Positions 36,882 to 46,440 of a stretch of DNA of 64,000 bases are shown piece after piece. The position numbers and the translations under genes were made by a program. Under the pieces are notes generated by a model. That model had not been told where the DNA came from. It worked only from the letters and a program-made list of their open reading frames with translations, and ran no database searches. Numbering within the stretch: the stretch's first letter is position 1; each line of letters starts with the position of its first letter. The stretch is from assembly GCA_028707275.1 (NCBI GenBank), contig JAQTUP010000001.1, forward strand, positions 372,001-436,000, written 5' to 3'. Source of the stretch: Gallionella sp. GTDB taxonomy: Bacteria > Pseudomonadota > Gammaproteobacteria > Burkholderiales > Gallionellaceae.

Positions 36882-39248
36882 GTGCGCATGATTCTCTTCA
36901 CGATCTTCTTCACCCTGGGCGTGTGGCTGCTCCAGCAGCAGGCAACGCTGCCGCCCTCATCCGGCATCTGGCTGCTCGCCGGCTTGCCTGTGATCTTGTT
37001 GATACCGACAAGGACACGGCCTTTTCGCCTGATCCGCGCGCTGTCGATCGCAGTCTTTGCCTGTGGCATCGGTTTTTATCATGCCGCCTGGCAAGCGGAG
37101 CTGCGTCTGGCGGAGAGCCTGCCGGATGAGTGGCAGGGGCGCGACATAGAGGTCATAGGCGTAGTCGCCGAATTGCCCCGCATATCGTTGCGCGGCCAGC
37201 GCGCAGGCTTCGATGTCGAAAAAACACTCACGCCGGGGGTGACCGTCCCCGGACACATTTATCTGAGCCTCTATTTTGATTCAAAAAGCCAGCCGCTGCA
37301 TGCAGGCGAGCGCTGGCAACTCACGCTGCGCCTGAAGCAAGTCCATGGCAGCAGCAATCCGCACGGCTTCGACTTCGAACTGTGGGCGCTGCAAAACAAG
37401 GTGCGCGCCACAGGATACATCCATAACAAGGGTCATAATATCCGCCTGTCGCCACTGGCCGCTGGCATGCACTACCGGGTAGAGTCCTGGCGCGAAACGG
37501 TGCGTGACAAAATCAATGCCACCCTGGGCCGCGCGCCCTATACCGGCGTGTTGACGGCGTTAGCCATCGGCGATCAGGGGAGCATCCCGTATGCACAGTG
37601 GCAGATTTTCACCCGGGTCGGAGTGATTCACCTGATGAGCATCTCAGGCCTGCACATCACCATGCTATCCGGCATGGCTTTTGCGATAAATTACTGGCTA
37701 TGGCGGCGCAGCGCAAGGCTGACCTTGTGGCTGCCTGCCCGTCGCGCCGCTGCAATCGCCGCATTGCTGGCGGCCTACAGTTACGCACTCCTCGCAGGCT
37801 TCGGCGTTCCCGCACAACGCACCGTGTATATGGTGGGCGCGGTTGCCTGCGCCCTCTGGCTCAACCGCAATTTTTCACTCGGCCAGATACTCAGCATGGC
37901 CGCCCTCGCCGTATTGATCCCCGATCCCTGGGCCGTGCTCTCCCCGGGTTTCTGGCTGTCATTCGGCGCGGTCGCGCTGATCCTGTATGTCAGCGCACAC
38001 CGCATCAACGCGGCTGACAATGCCGAATCCGCCCCGTCAGTCAAACAACGGCTATGGCGCTTGCTGCGTGAATACGCAATCGTGCAATGGGCGATGTGCA
38101 TAGGCCTGATCCCGCTGTTGCTGGCGCTGTTCGGACAAGTCTCGCTGGCCTCTCCTCTGGCTAATGCGCTGGCTATTCCGCTGGTGAGCCTCGTCGTCGT
38201 ACCCCTGACCCTGGCAGGAGCCGTGTTGCCGACTGACGTGCCACTGTGGCTGGCGCATATCGCGCTGGACGGGTTGATGATACCGCTGCAATTTTTGAGC
38301 GCTCAGCCTCAAGCCGTATGGACTCAACATATTCCGCCTGCCTGGACCATCATCACAGGCATGCTGGGCGCCTTGTGGATACTGGCGCCAACGGGCATCC
38401 CCGCGCGCGCATTGGGTCTGCTGCTGATGCTGCCGATGTTTTTGAACAAACCCGAAACCATCCCCCCCGGCAGCTTGCGCATCATTATTTTCGATGTCGG
38501 ACAAGGTTTATCAGTCGCGGCTTTCACCGGCCATCACACCCTGCTGTACGACACGGGACCTGACTATTCAGGGGATACGGACAGCGGCAACCGCATCCTG
38601 ATTCCGAGCCTCGCAAACCTGGGAATCAGTGAACTGGATCGCATGATTTTAAGCCACAATGACATCGATCACACCGGCGGCACATCCTCTGTATTGCAGG
38701 CCCTGCCAACAGGCCTTCTCATCAGCCCACATCAGCCACCCTCCACCCCTCAGTCCGCTCGCGCGTCAGAACGCTGCCAGGACGGGATGAGCTGGAACTG
38801 GGACGGCGTACAATTCGACATTTTGCACCCGGGCGCCGACAGATCCCATGCAAACGATAACAGTTGCGTGTTGCGCATCAGCACGGGCAATCAGCACATT
38901 CTGCTGGCCGGTGACATTGAGTGGCGCGGCGAACAACGCCTGCTCAGGGAGCATCCTGACCAGCTCACCGCCAACCTGCTGGTTGTCCCGCATCACGGCA
39001 GCTCAAGTTCATCGCACATAGGCTTTGTCGCGGCCGTACTGCCTGACTACGCCGTATTCACCACAGGCTACCGCAACCGCTTCGGTCATCCAAAAGCCGA
39101 AATCATGCAACGCTATATCGACAGCGGAGCGAAGCTGCTGCGCTCTGACCGGGACGGCGCCATTCTGGCCACAATGACCCCGCAGGGACTGACCATCGAG
39201 CGCTACAGGGTCACACACCGCCGTTACTGGACGCACCAGAGCGACTGA
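36882..39248 (+). CDS. comEC: DNA internalization-related competence protein ComEC/Rec2
   Basis: This 788-residue protein starts at GTG 36882 or ATG 36888. Order: N-terminal hydrophobic segment and a DUF4131 domain (about 20-200); the Competence membrane domain with about eight helices (about 220-520), including the HLMSISGLHITMLSG motif; and a C-terminal metallo-beta-lactamase-like domain with DVGQGLS, SHNDIDHTGG and LLVVPHHGSS. ComEC is the channel for uptake of single-stranded DNA in natural transformation. The presence of type IV pilus signalling upstream is compatible with competence. Confidence 0.95.
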   Translation: MRMILFTIFFTLGVWLLQQQATLPPSSGIWLLAGLPVILLIPTRTRPFRLIRALSIAVFACGIGFYHAAWQAELRLAESLPDEWQGRDIEVIGVVAELPRISLRGQRAGFDVEKTLTPGVTVPGHIYLSLYFDSKSQPLHAGERWQLTLRLKQVHGSSNPHGFDFELWALQNKVRATGYIHNKGHNIRLSPLAAGMHYRVESWRETVRDKINATLGRAPYTGVLTALAIGDQGSIPYAQWQIFTRVGVIHLMSISGLHITMLSGMAFAINYWLWRRSARLTLWLPARRAAAIAALLAAYSYALLAGFGVPAQRTVYMVGAVACALWLNRNFSLGQILSMAALAVLIPDPWAVLSPGFWLSFGAVALILYVSAHRINAADNAESAPSVKQRLWRLLREYAIVQWAMCIGLIPLLLALFGQVSLASPLANALAIPLVSLVVVPLTLAGAVLPTDVPLWLAHIALDGLMIPLQFLSAQPQAVWTQHIPPAWTIITGMLGALWILAPTGIPARALGLLLMLPMFLNKPETIPPGSLRIIIFDVGQGLSVAAFTGHHTLLYDTGPDYSGDTDSGNRILIPSLANLGISELDRMILSHNDIDHTGGTSSVLQALPTGLLISPHQPPSTPQSARASERCQDGMSWNWDGVQFDILHPGADRSHANDNSCVLRISTGNQHILLAGDIEWRGEQRLLREHPDQLTANLLVVPHHGSSSSSHIGFVAAVLPDYAVFTTGYRNRFGHPKAEIMQRYIDSGAKLLRSDRDGAILATMTPQGLTIERYRVTHRRYWTHQSD

Positions 39249-39737
39249 TTGCGTGCGAGTCGATGATCCTTGAAAAAGCAGTTGAAACTATAAAAGTTCG
39301 TCCATGCTTCGACAAGCTCAGCACGAACGGTCTTTGTGGCGTTCACCAGCTTGGTGAACAGTCCGTTCGCCCTGAGCCGCCCGCCTTGTGGGCGTGTCGA
39401 AGGGGGATTGTCTGGCAAGATTTAGGATGATCTGCTCATAGGCCAAATTACCTAGTCACAAAGGCATATTGTCAACGCGCGCCAAACCTGCAAAACTGCA
39501 CCATTGAAAACCAATCGAAATAATCGTTGGGTGGACAAAGCATGTATGACACACAGTTACTCTATTTACTGATCACGCTGTCGGCGGGTGCGCCATCGGG
39601 CGCATCTCCTTCCAACCCGCAAACAGCCGCGAACATCGGGTGCGAAAAACGGAATCAGGCCGCCTTGCCCACCGTCAAGACCCCGCGATGTGCAGGCGAC
39701 AAAGATAAGTCTCAACTTGCCAGAAAACGGGAACCCC
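39249..39737. other. Intergenic stretch of 489 bp
   Basis: No supported gene. The first part is an inverted-repeat element (39308-39405). The rest holds a short plus-strand frame (39527-39751) that begins MYDTQLLYLLITLSAG but has no family, no ribosome site and overlaps the next gene; I do not call it. Confidence 0.5.
39308..39405. repeat. Inverted-repeat intergenic element
   Basis: Outer arms are TTCGACAAGCTCAGC... ACGAACGG (39308-39330) and CCGTTCGCCCTGAG plus TGTCGAAGGGG (39363-39376 and 39395-39405). An inner perfect palindrome GTTCACC-AGCTT-GGTGAAC stands at 39341-39359. The right arm is broken by an 18-bp insertion that is itself a small hairpin (CCGCCCGC...GGGCG). Elements with this arm sequence, as I recall, are dispersed in many environmental betaproteobacteria. 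Confidence 0.7.
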
Positions 39738-40145
39738 ATGCTCTCAGATAAAAAGCTCACCCCGGAAAATGTATTCCTCATTGCCGATGCGATGCAGGCG
39801 GCAACAGCCAATGCACTCTTACGGCGACGCTCGACGAAGGGTCGCTTGTCGGATGCTGAATATCAGGCGCTGATAGAAAAGGAAACGGCTCTGCGCCATG
39901 ATGCAGATCGCTGGCGCGCGGTCGGAATCACTCTGCTGGCAACCAATGGCGCTCTCACGGCGCAGAATATTGTCGATACGATTGATGATGCGGGCCGAGC
40001 CATCCAGACTGTCGGAGATCTTAACCGGGCGCTCAATATCATGGCCGGATTGGTCACATTAGGCCTAACCTTGTCCTGCGGCCATGCCGAAGCGATTCTG
40101 AATCAAATGGCAGCGCTCCGGGCAACGGTTAAGGCAAACACCTGA
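39738..40145 (+). CDS. Hypothetical helical protein
   Basis: This 135-residue protein has no family I recognise. It is predicted mostly alpha-helical; a basic stretch (LLRRRSTKGRLSDAEYQAL) is followed by amphipathic helices and one moderately hydrophobic segment near the C-terminus (IMAGLVTLGLTLSCG). The start at 39738 has only a weak site (CGGGAA upstream). Codon use is like its neighbours. It may be a lineage-specific protein; it stands alone between the repeat element and the palindromic promoter region. Confidence 0.55.
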   Translation: MLSDKKLTPENVFLIADAMQAATANALLRRRSTKGRLSDAEYQALIEKETALRHDADRWRAVGITLLATNGALTAQNIVDTIDDAGRAIQTVGDLNRALNIMAGLVTLGLTLSCGHAEAILNQMAALRATVKANT

Positions 40146-40445
40146 AACCTGCATCCTTTTCAAGGATGACTCCCGCGCGATTTCAACCCTGCACACCCCG
40201 GCGAATCTGCCATTTTTCAGATTAAAATCAGACCTTACATCCCCTGACTGCACAGCATGCTCCGCATGCACGAGCGGCAATGCCACGGATCATGTGCCGC
40301 GCCCCTCACCTTCCGAACCTGTCAAAGCGCAAATCCTGTCAGCGGCGTTCTGTCGCGCCGACAATAAATTTGCATTAACAGTATTACTGTATATACTGTT
40401 AATGCGCGTATCGTTTACGCAGCAATACAGAAGGAATGGTGTGTG
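40146..40445. other. Intergenic stretch with regulated promoter
   Basis: These 300 bp carry no gene. The last 80 bp contain an AT-rich promoter with a large palindrome (40372-40405) and an AAGGAA site before the ATG at 40446. Confidence 0.6.
40370..40405 (+). promoter_or_regulatory. 34-bp palindromic operator overlapping a sigma-70-type promoter
   Basis: Arms of 13 perfect bases, GCATTAACAGTAT (40372-40384) and ATACTGTTAATGC (40393-40405), are separated by TACTGTAT. The left arm lies over a possible -35 box TTGCAT (40370-40375), and the right arm over a -10 TATACT (40392-40397), with 16 bp between. This geometry fits a repressor operator. It is not a canonical LexA box, because the half-site order is ACAG...CTGT rather than CTGT...ACAG. 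Confidence 0.7.
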
Positions 40446-40628
40446 ATGGAACAACAATTTTCGCCGGGACTGCTTTATTCAGTTGCACCTGAAAATTTTT
40501 CAGAACTTCATCTGCAAGATGAAGCAAAAGTAGATGAGTTTGCATGGGACGACCAGGAATCAACGCATATAATGAGCGACCTTGCACATGCGGTGGCTGA
40601 TTTTTTTAAAAATCCTGCCGCCAAATAG
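40446..40628 (+). CDS. Small acidic orphan protein
   Basis: This 60-residue protein, MEQQFSPGLLYSVAPENF..., ends FFKNPAAK. It is acidic (many Asp/Glu) and has no recognisable family. AAGGAA is upstream, and a strong palindromic promoter region precedes it, so it is probably a real, regulated gene. It may interact with a DNA- or ribosome-associated partner; nothing in the sequence says which. Confidence 0.6.
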   Translation: MEQQFSPGLLYSVAPENFSELHLQDEAKVDEFAWDDQESTHIMSDLAHAVADFFKNPAAK

Positions 40629-40694
40629 GGGCTGCGAACGTAAACCTGCCTGACCCACTGGCAGGAAAATGCACAAGCGTGCTACCCTTGCGGC

Positions 40695-41135
40695 ATGAAA
40701 AATATCGCTCATCATCTGGTCGCCCTCCTCGTCACACTCTGGGCGGGCAGCCTGTGGGCTACAGGCTATCTTGCCGTACCCATCCTGTTTCACGCACTGC
40801 CCGACAAACAACTGGCAGGCATGCTGGCAGGAAAAATGTTCAGTGTGGCGGGTTATCTTGGACTGATCTGCGGGATTTATCTGCTGATTTATTACATCAA
40901 ACAGGCTGGCACCGCCTCCGCGCAGCTGCGCATCGTATCGGCTATGCTGCTGATCGGCCTGATTTTTCAGTTCGGATTTCAACCCGCGATGAACGAACTG
41001 AAGGCGCAGGCATTGCCGCTGGAGGTGATGAAAAGCGCCCTTGCCAGCCAGTTCGGAATGCTGCACGGCATCTCCAGCATCGCCTACCTGGTCGAAAGTT
41101 TACTGGGCGCCCTCCTCATCATCAAGAGCCGTTGA
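40695..41135 (+). CDS. DUF4149 family membrane protein
   Basis: This 146-residue protein with four membrane helices matches DUF4149: LVALLVTLWAGSLWATGYLAVPILF, given by its W-G, then FSVAGYLGLICGIYLLIYYI, and the C-terminal GMLHGISSIAYLVESLLGALLI. Function is unknown. A strong terminator (41154-41182) follows. The gene is close to the orphan above but the 66-bp gap leaves the operon structure open. Confidence 0.85.
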   Translation: MKNIAHHLVALLVTLWAGSLWATGYLAVPILFHALPDKQLAGMLAGKMFSVAGYLGLICGIYLLIYYIKQAGTASAQLRIVSAMLLIGLIFQFGFQPAMNELKAQALPLEVMKSALASQFGMLHGISSIAYLVESLLGALLIIKSR

Positions 41136-41153
41136 TTTTAAATGCCGCACGAT

Positions 41154-41182
41154 AAAAAGAGCCGCTATAAGCGGCTCTTTTT
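41154..41182 (+). terminator. Rho-independent terminator after the DUF4149 gene
   Basis: A 13-bp stem AAAAAGAGCCGCT, a 3-base loop ATA, then AGCGGCTCTTTTT. It is symmetrical enough to serve the convergent pntB side as well. Confidence 0.92.
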
Positions 41183-41295
41183 CATTTCGACAAAGAGACT
41201 TTTAAGCTACTGCACAGGTCACGTCCTCGACGAGCATTTTCGCGTCGGCAATTCCCACGTCGGCATCTGCAAAGGCTGCATCGTCCGCGCGGCCG

Positions 41296-42717
41296 TTAGG
41301 CTTTCAACGCGGCGAGCACTTCTTCGAGCATTTTCTTGGCATCGCCGAACAGCATGCGGTTGTTCTCTTTATAGAACAGAGGGTTGTCGACACCCGCATA
41401 GCCGGTCGCCATGCTGCGCTTCATCACGATCGAGGTTTTTGCACGCCAGACTTCCAGCACCGGCATGCCGGCGATGGGGCTGTCCGGATCTTCCTGGGCT
41501 GCCGGATTCACGATGTCGTTGGCGCCTATCACCATGCAAACGTCAGTATCGGGAAAGTCCGCATTGAGTTCGTCCATCTCCATCACGATGTCGTAAGGCA
41601 CCCGGGCTTCGGCCAGCAGCACGTTCATGTGGCCGGGCATGCGGCCTGCAACCGGATGGATGCCGAAACGCACGTTGACGCCCCGCTCGCGCAGCAGCTT
41701 GGTGATTTCATTGACCGTATGCTGTGCCTGCGCCACGGCCATGCCGTATCCCGGCACGATGATCACGCTCTTCGCATCCTTGAGCAGTTCGGCCGTCTCG
41801 ATGGCGCTGACAGGCACCACTTCCCCCGCAGGCACCGCATCACCGTCAGCCTTTTTGGCAGGCTTGCCCGCGCCCGTGCCGAATCCGCCCGCGATCACGC
41901 TGATGAAGTTGCGGTTCATCGCCCGACACATGATGTAGGACAGAATCGCGCCGGAGGATCCTACCAGTGCGCCCACGACGATCAGCAGGTCGTTGTTCAA
42001 CATGAAGCCGGTTGCCGCTGCCGCCCAGCCGGAATAGCTGTTGAGCATGGACACCACCACCGGCATATCCGCCCCGCCGATGGCCATCACCATATGGACG
42101 CCGAACAGCAGCGCGATGACAGTCATCACGCTCAGTGCGATCATGCCCGCACTGACCGATTCGGCGTGCATGAATTGCCAGCCGAACGCGATGACGACCA
42201 GCAAACCTGCCAGATTCATCAGGTGACGCCCCGGCAGCAACAAAGGCTTGCCGCCTATCTTGGCCGACAGTTTGCCAAAAGCGATCAGGGAGCCTGCAAA
42301 AGTCACCGCACCGATCAATATGCCCACATAGATTTCGATCTCGTGGATCGCTTTTTCGGCAGCGGACAGATTTAACGCCGCCATCGGGTCGATGTAATTG
42401 GCAAAGCCGACCAGCATGGCGGCCAAGCCTACCAGACTGTGCATCAGCGCGACCAGTTCTGGCATCTGCGTCATTTGTACCCGGCGCGCCGCATAAAGAC
42501 CGACGCTGCCACCTGCGACCATCGCGACGACGATCCAGGGAAGTGCGGCCGCCGTGACGCGCGGGCCGAACACCGTGGCCAGCACGGCGATGGTCATACC
42601 GATCATGCCGTAGAGATTGCCGCGCCGGGAAGACTCAGGGTTGGACAATCCTCCCAGACTGAGGATGAAAAGAATGATTGCACCAATATATGAAACGGTT
42701 GCCAGGCTTGCAGACAT
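41296..42717 (-). CDS. pntB: NAD(P) transhydrogenase subunit beta PntB
   Basis: This 473-residue protein has about nine membrane helices in the first 280 residues (domain II) and then the NADP(H)-binding domain III with [22 protein letters not shown], given by its [10 protein letters not shown] core, and [19 protein letters not shown]. It pairs with PntA to move protons while passing hydride between NADH and NADP+. The gene follows pntA by 80 bp on the same strand. Confidence 0.96.
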   Translation of the reverse strand: MSASLATVSYIGAIILFILSLGGLSNPESSRRGNLYGMIGMTIAVLATVFGPRVTAAALPWIVVAMVAGGSVGLYAARRVQMTQMPELVALMHSLVGLAAMLVGFANYIDPMAALNLSAAEKAIHEIEIYVGILIGAVTFAGSLIAFGKLSAKIGGKPLLLPGRHLMNLAGLLVVIAFGWQFMHAESVSAGMIALSVMTVIALLFGVHMVMAIGGADMPVVVSMLNSYSGWAAAATGFMLNNDLLIVVGALVGSSGAILSYIMCRAMNRNFISVIAGGFGTGAGKPAKKADGDAVPAGEVVPVSAIETAELLKDAKSVIIVPGYGMAVAQAQHTVNEITKLLRERGVNVRFGIHPVAGRMPGHMNVLLAEARVPYDIVMEMDELNADFPDTDVCMVIGANDIVNPAAQEDPDSPIAGMPVLEVWRAKTSIVMKRSMATGYAGVDNPLFYKENNRMLFGDAKKMLEEVLAALKA

Positions 42718-42797
42718 AATTTATTACCTTAACATTAATCGTTTTTGTTCTTGCACGATAGCGGGTAGCCAACCTGATTTTGCTGCCCGCTACCGGC

Positions 42798-44366
42798 TCA
42801 CTTGCGGAACATTGCCAGCATGCGCCGGGTGACCGCGAAACCGCCGAACATATTGACCGCCGTGAGCGCGACACCCCCCACCGCCAAGGCGAGTATCCAG
42901 CCATCCGGACGATCGAGACCTGTTACCAGCGGCGGGGCGATCTGCACCAGCGCGCCGATGGCGATGATGCTGGAAATCGCATTGGTGACGCTCATCAGGG
43001 GCGTGTGCAGAGCCGGCGTGACGTTCCACACCACCATGTAACCTACGAAACACGCGAGCACAAACACGGTAAAGTGGCCTAAGAACGCGGCGGGCGCGAA
43101 AGCGCCGATCAGCAGGAACAGCAGGGCTGCGGCGCCGAACAGGATGGCCGTTTTTCCTGCCGGGGCAGGCGCTCCACCGCCGCCATGCGACGCGGGCGCC
43201 GCGACCGGTTTGGCTATCGCCGGTTTAGCCGCAGGCAGTTTGAGCGCGGGAGCCGGCCAGGTGATCTCGCCGTCCTTGATCACGGTGAGGCCTCGAATGG
43301 CATCGTCTTCCATGTTGACGTGGATCACGCCATCCTTGGTCTTGCACAATTCCTCGGTCAGACGGAACAGATTGGTTGCATACAGCGTGGAGGATTGCCG
43401 GGCTAAGCGACTATTGAGATCCGTGTAGCCGACGATGGTCACGCCGTGCTTCACCACGACCTGACCCGGTTCGGTCAGTTCGCAATTGCCGCCGCGCTCG
43501 GCCGCCATATCGACGATGACGCTGCCCGGGCGCATCGACTGCACCATCTCGGCGGTGATGAGCCTTGGCGCCGGACGGCCCGGGATCAGGGCGGTCGTGA
43601 TGATGATATCCACTTCGCGCGCCTGCCGGGCATACATCTCGCGCTGCGCCAGCTGGAAGCCTTCAGACATTACTTTGGCATAACCGCCGCCACCGCCGCC
43701 TTCTTCCTCATACTCGACTTTAACGAAATCGCCGCCCAGGGATTTGACCTGATCGGCCACTTCGGCACGGGTGTCATTGGCGCGCACGATGGCGCCCAGG
43801 CCTGCCGCCGTACCGATCGCGGCCAAACCTGCCACACCGGCGCCGGCGATGAATACCTTGGCCGGAGGCACCTTGCCCGCCGCCGTGATCTGCCCGTTGA
43901 AGAAGCGCCCAAACACGTTGGCGGCCTCGATGACAGCCCGGTAACCGGCGACCCCGGCCTGCGAAGTCAGCGCGTCCATCTTCTGGGCGCGGGAGAGCTG
44001 GCGCGGCAGCGCATCGATGGCCAGCACCGTGGCGCGCTTGCCCGCCAGTTGTTGCATCAGTTCGGTATTTTGCGCAGGCCAGATGAAACCTATCAGGGTG
44101 ATGCCATCCGGCATCAGCTCAACCTCGGCGCGGGTCGGGACTGTCACCTTGAACACGATATCGGATTGAGCCCACAGCCGGGCGGCGCCTTCGACGATTT
44201 GGGCGCCTGCTGTGCGGTAAGCGTCGTCACTGAAATTCGCGCCGTCCCCCGCACCGGATTCGACCGCCACACTGAATCCCAGCTTGATGAGCTTCTCTGC
44301 GATCTCAGGTACCGTCGCGACACGCTTCTCGCCTGCATACGTTTCCGCAGGAATGCCTATACGCAT
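42798..44366 (-). CDS. pntA: NAD(P) transhydrogenase subunit alpha PntA
   Basis: This protein has 522 residues from the ATG at 44366, preceded by AGAGGAGAAA; the upstream frame to 44534 runs into the divergent mutL start. Domain I (NAD-binding, about 1-370) has [17 protein letters not shown], the [18 protein letters not shown]ossmann loop and a glycine-rich [11 protein letters not shown] insert. Four C-terminal helices follow. This is the single-chain alpha form (alpha1+alpha2 fused) of enterobacteria. Confidence 0.96.
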   Translation of the reverse strand: MRIGIPAETYAGEKRVATVPEIAEKLIKLGFSVAVESGAGDGANFSDDAYRTAGAQIVEGAARLWAQSDIVFKVTVPTRAEVELMPDGITLIGFIWPAQNTELMQQLAGKRATVLAIDALPRQLSRAQKMDALTSQAGVAGYRAVIEAANVFGRFFNGQITAAGKVPPAKVFIAGAGVAGLAAIGTAAGLGAIVRANDTRAEVADQVKSLGGDFVKVEYEEEGGGGGGYAKVMSEGFQLAQREMYARQAREVDIIITTALIPGRPAPRLITAEMVQSMRPGSVIVDMAAERGGNCELTEPGQVVVKHGVTIVGYTDLNSRLARQSSTLYATNLFRLTEELCKTKDGVIHVNMEDDAIRGLTVIKDGEITWPAPALKLPAAKPAIAKPVAAPASHGGGGAPAPAGKTAILFGAAALLFLLIGAFAPAAFLGHFTVFVLACFVGYMVVWNVTPALHTPLMSVTNAISSIIAIGALVQIAPPLVTGLDRPDGWILALAVGGVALTAVNMFGGFAVTRRMLAMFRK

Positions 44367-44420
44367 CTGTTTCTCCTCTGATGTAAATCGTGCATCAATG
44401 CACTTCTGATTAAGCCCGCG

Positions 44421-44461
44421 ATTATACCGATTCTCGCTGAACATAAAACCCCACGTATAAT
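44421..44461. promoter_or_regulatory. Divergent -10 elements of pntA and mutL
   Basis: A TATAAT on the minus strand (plus 44421-44426) points to pntA and a TATAAT on the plus strand (44456-44461) points to mutL. The -35 boxes are weak. The two hexamers lie 29 bp apart, so the two promoters could interfere. Confidence 0.4.
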
Positions 44462-44493
44462 CCCGTCTGTCGAATTTACCCTGCCCCTCGCTC

Positions 44494-46437
44494 ATGCCTT
44501 CATACATACGGGTACTGCCCGAACTGCTGATCAATCAGATCGCCGCCGGCGAAGTGATCGAACGCCCGGCCGCCGCCCTCAAAGAGCTGATGGAAAACAG
44601 TCTGGACGCAGGGGCGACCGACATTGATGTGCAACTGGACAATGGCGGCATCAAATTGCTGCGGGTGCGCGACAATGGCCGAGGTATCGCTAAAGATGAA
44701 CTGGCGCTGGCACTGATGCGCCACGCCACCAGCAAGATCGCATCATTAGACGACTTGCAAAATGTCACCAGCATGGGGTTTCGTGGCGAAGCGCTGGCCA
44801 GCATCGCCTCTGTCGCGCAACTGGCGCTGTCCAGCCGCACGCCTGAGACAGCGCACGGCTGGCGTGTCGACGCCATCGACGGTCGCCTGAGTGAGCCAGT
44901 ACCTGCGAGCCTCGCCGCAGGTACAACCGTTGAAATTCGCGAGTTGTACTTCAACACGCCGGCACGGCGAAAATTTCTCAAGACAGAGGCGACCGAATTC
45001 TCTCATTGCGAAGAGGTCTTCAAGCGCATCGCCCTCTCACGCCCCGATGTCAGCTTTTCGTTGCAACACAACGGACGCACCGTATGGCAACTGAATACAG
45101 GATTCAGGATGCAGGATGCAGGAGACAGGATTCAGGATTCAGGAGGCGGAATTCAGGATGCAGGATCCGAAAAACTAAAAACCGAAAATCAAAAACAGAA
45201 AACTGAAAACTGGCTTAGAGATGCGGCGCTGAAGCGCGTTGCAGCATTGCTCGGCGATGAATTCGGCAAGGCGGCGGTTCCCGTCTCGCGCAATGTCGCG
45301 AACCTCACGCTGCACGGTCTGGCCGCCCTCCCCGCTTATTCGCGGGGAAGTCGCGATGCGCAGTATTTTTTCGTCAACGGTCGTTTCGTGCGCGACAAGG
45401 TGGCCAGCCATGCCCTGCGCCAGGCCTATCAGGACATTCTGCATCACCTGCGCCATCCGGCCTTCGTGTTATTTCTCGAACTCCCGGCCGATCTGGTGGA
45501 TGTGAACGTGCACCCGGCCAAGAGCGAAGTGCGCTTTCGCGAAAGTCAGGGGGTACACCAGTTCATCTTTCACGCCGTGCAACAGGCGCTGGCCACCCCC
45601 GCAACACCCGCACCATCTGAAATCAACGCCCCGGATACTGTCAGCAAAACTGTCATGCCCGCCCAACTCCCACTGGGCGCAGCACAACCGGGTGCGACTT
45701 ATCAGGTGTGGGAGATGCAAAGCCAGGATTCGGGATTCAGGATTCAGGATTCAGGGATATCGCAGGTAAATAGTGAGTGGAAAGTGGATAGTGAAAAAAC
45801 CTCTCCCGCAGAGCACTCACCACTATCCACTATCCACTATCCACTATCCACTGACTATCCATTGGGTTTCGCGCTCGCGCAACTCTCCGGCGTCTACATC
45901 CTGGCGCAAAATGCACAGGGGCTGATCGTGGTGGATATGCATGCCGCACACGAGCGCATCGTCTACGAGAAACTCAAGACGGCGATGGACAATGAAGCCA
46001 TCGCCACGCAACCTCTGCTGATTCCGGTGTGTTTTCAGGCAGATGCACAGGACGTGGCAACCGTCGAGGCAGAACAGGCGGCGCTGAATGCACTGGGTTT
46101 TGAGATCGCACCGCTCTCGCCCACGACCCTTGCGATACGCGCCATGCCGGTGCTGTTAAAACAAGCCGAGGCGGAGGCTGCCGCATGCCTTGTTTTGCAC
46201 GAATTGCGTGAATATGGCGCCAGTCGCATGCTCACCGAACGGCGCAATGAACTGCTGGCCGGTCTGGCCTGCCACGGGGCGGTACGCGCCAACCGGATTT
46301 TGAGTCTGCCTGAGATGAACGCACTGCTGCGCGAGATGGAGCAGACCGAGCGCGCAGGCCAGTGCAATCACGGCCGCCCGACCTGGTTTGCCCTTTCCAT
46401 GAACGAGCTGGACAAGATGTTCATGAGAGGGCAGTAA
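44494..46437 (+). CDS. mutL: DNA mismatch repair protein MutL (endonuclease type) with two repeat insertions
   Basis: This 647-residue MutL has an N-terminal GHKL ATPase ([43 protein letters not shown]). The region joining the two N-terminal domains (residues about 201-240) is a 119-bp heptamer repeat. The linker (about 410-456) carries a second repeat array. The C-terminal domain has [12 protein letters not shown] (the DQHAxxExxxxE endonuclease motif with Met for Gln), ACHGAVRAN and CNHGRP (metal-binding). It nicks DNA in organisms without MutH. The reading frame is intact through both inserts. Confidence 0.95.
   Translation: MPSYIRVLPELLINQIAAGEVIERPAAALKELMENSLDAGATDIDVQLDNGGIKLLRVRDNGRGIAKDELALALMRHATSKIASLDDLQNVTSMGFRGEALASIASVAQLALSSRTPETAHGWRVDAIDGRLSEPVPASLAAGTTVEIRELYFNTPARRKFLKTEATEFSHCEEVFKRIALSRPDVSFSLQHNGRTVWQLNTGFRMQDAGDRIQDSGGGIQDAGSEKLKTENQKQKTENWLRDAALKRVAALLGDEFGKAAVPVSRNVANLTLHGLAALPAYSRGSRDAQYFFVNGRFVRDKVASHALRQAYQDILHHLRHPAFVLFLELPADLVDVNVHPAKSEVRFRESQGVHQFIFHAVQQALATPATPAPSEINAPDTVSKTVMPAQLPLGAAQPGATYQVWEMQSQDSGFRIQDSGISQVNSEWKVDSEKTSPAEHSPLSTIHYPLSTDYPLGFALAQLSGVYILAQNAQGLIVVDMHAAHERIVYEKLKTAMDNEAIATQPLLIPVCFQADAQDVATVEAEQAALNALGFEIAPLSPTTLAIRAMPVLLKQAEAEAAACLVLHELREYGASRMLTERRNELLAGLACHGAVRANRILSLPEMNALLREMEQTERAGQCNHGRPTWFALSMNELDKMFMRGQ
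45095..45213 (+). repeat. Heptamer tandem repeat, site D: 17 units inside mutL
   Basis: Exactly 119 bp are filled with 7-bp units in register. The first eleven are of the ATTCAGG/ATGCAGG type (45095-45171; some degenerate, such as AGGCGGA and ATCCGAA). The last six are of the AAACTGA type (45172-45213). The block lies at the boundary of the ATPase and transducer domains, and is translated as a Gln/Asp/Gly/Lys-rich loop. Confidence 0.93.
45721..45860 (+). repeat. Heptamer tandem repeats, site E in the mutL linker
   Basis: Four ATTCAGG-type units (45728-45755) are followed by GGATAGT-type units (45772-45792), then by four perfect CACTATC units (45821-45848) with degenerate copies on each side (to 45860). 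GGATAGT and CACTATC are each other's complements in 7-bp register, so the array contains an inverted pair. It encodes an unstructured part of the MutL linker. Confidence 0.92.
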
Positions 46438-46440
46438 AAG

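Noticed and set aside
39527-39751. 74-codon frame MGGQSMYDTQLL...
   Set aside because: No family, no ribosome site, overlaps the next gene, Arg/Lys-rich tail; not enough support.
40372-40405. LexA box
   Set aside because: The half-sites are in the reverse order (ACAG...CTGT) to a LexA site (CTGT...ACAG) and the symmetry is much longer than a LexA box.
41629-42375. 248-codon plus-strand frame opposite pntB
   Set aside because: Antisense of pntB; composition rich in His, Asp and Gln with no recognisable domain.
43446-44381. 311-codon plus-strand frame opposite pntA
   Set aside because: It is the antisense of a well-supported pntA gene, with low-complexity Arg/His/Gly content typical of a shadow frame in GC-rich DNA.
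45095-45213. CRISPR array
   Set aside because: The units are 7 bp, contiguous and without spacers, and lie inside a coding frame.
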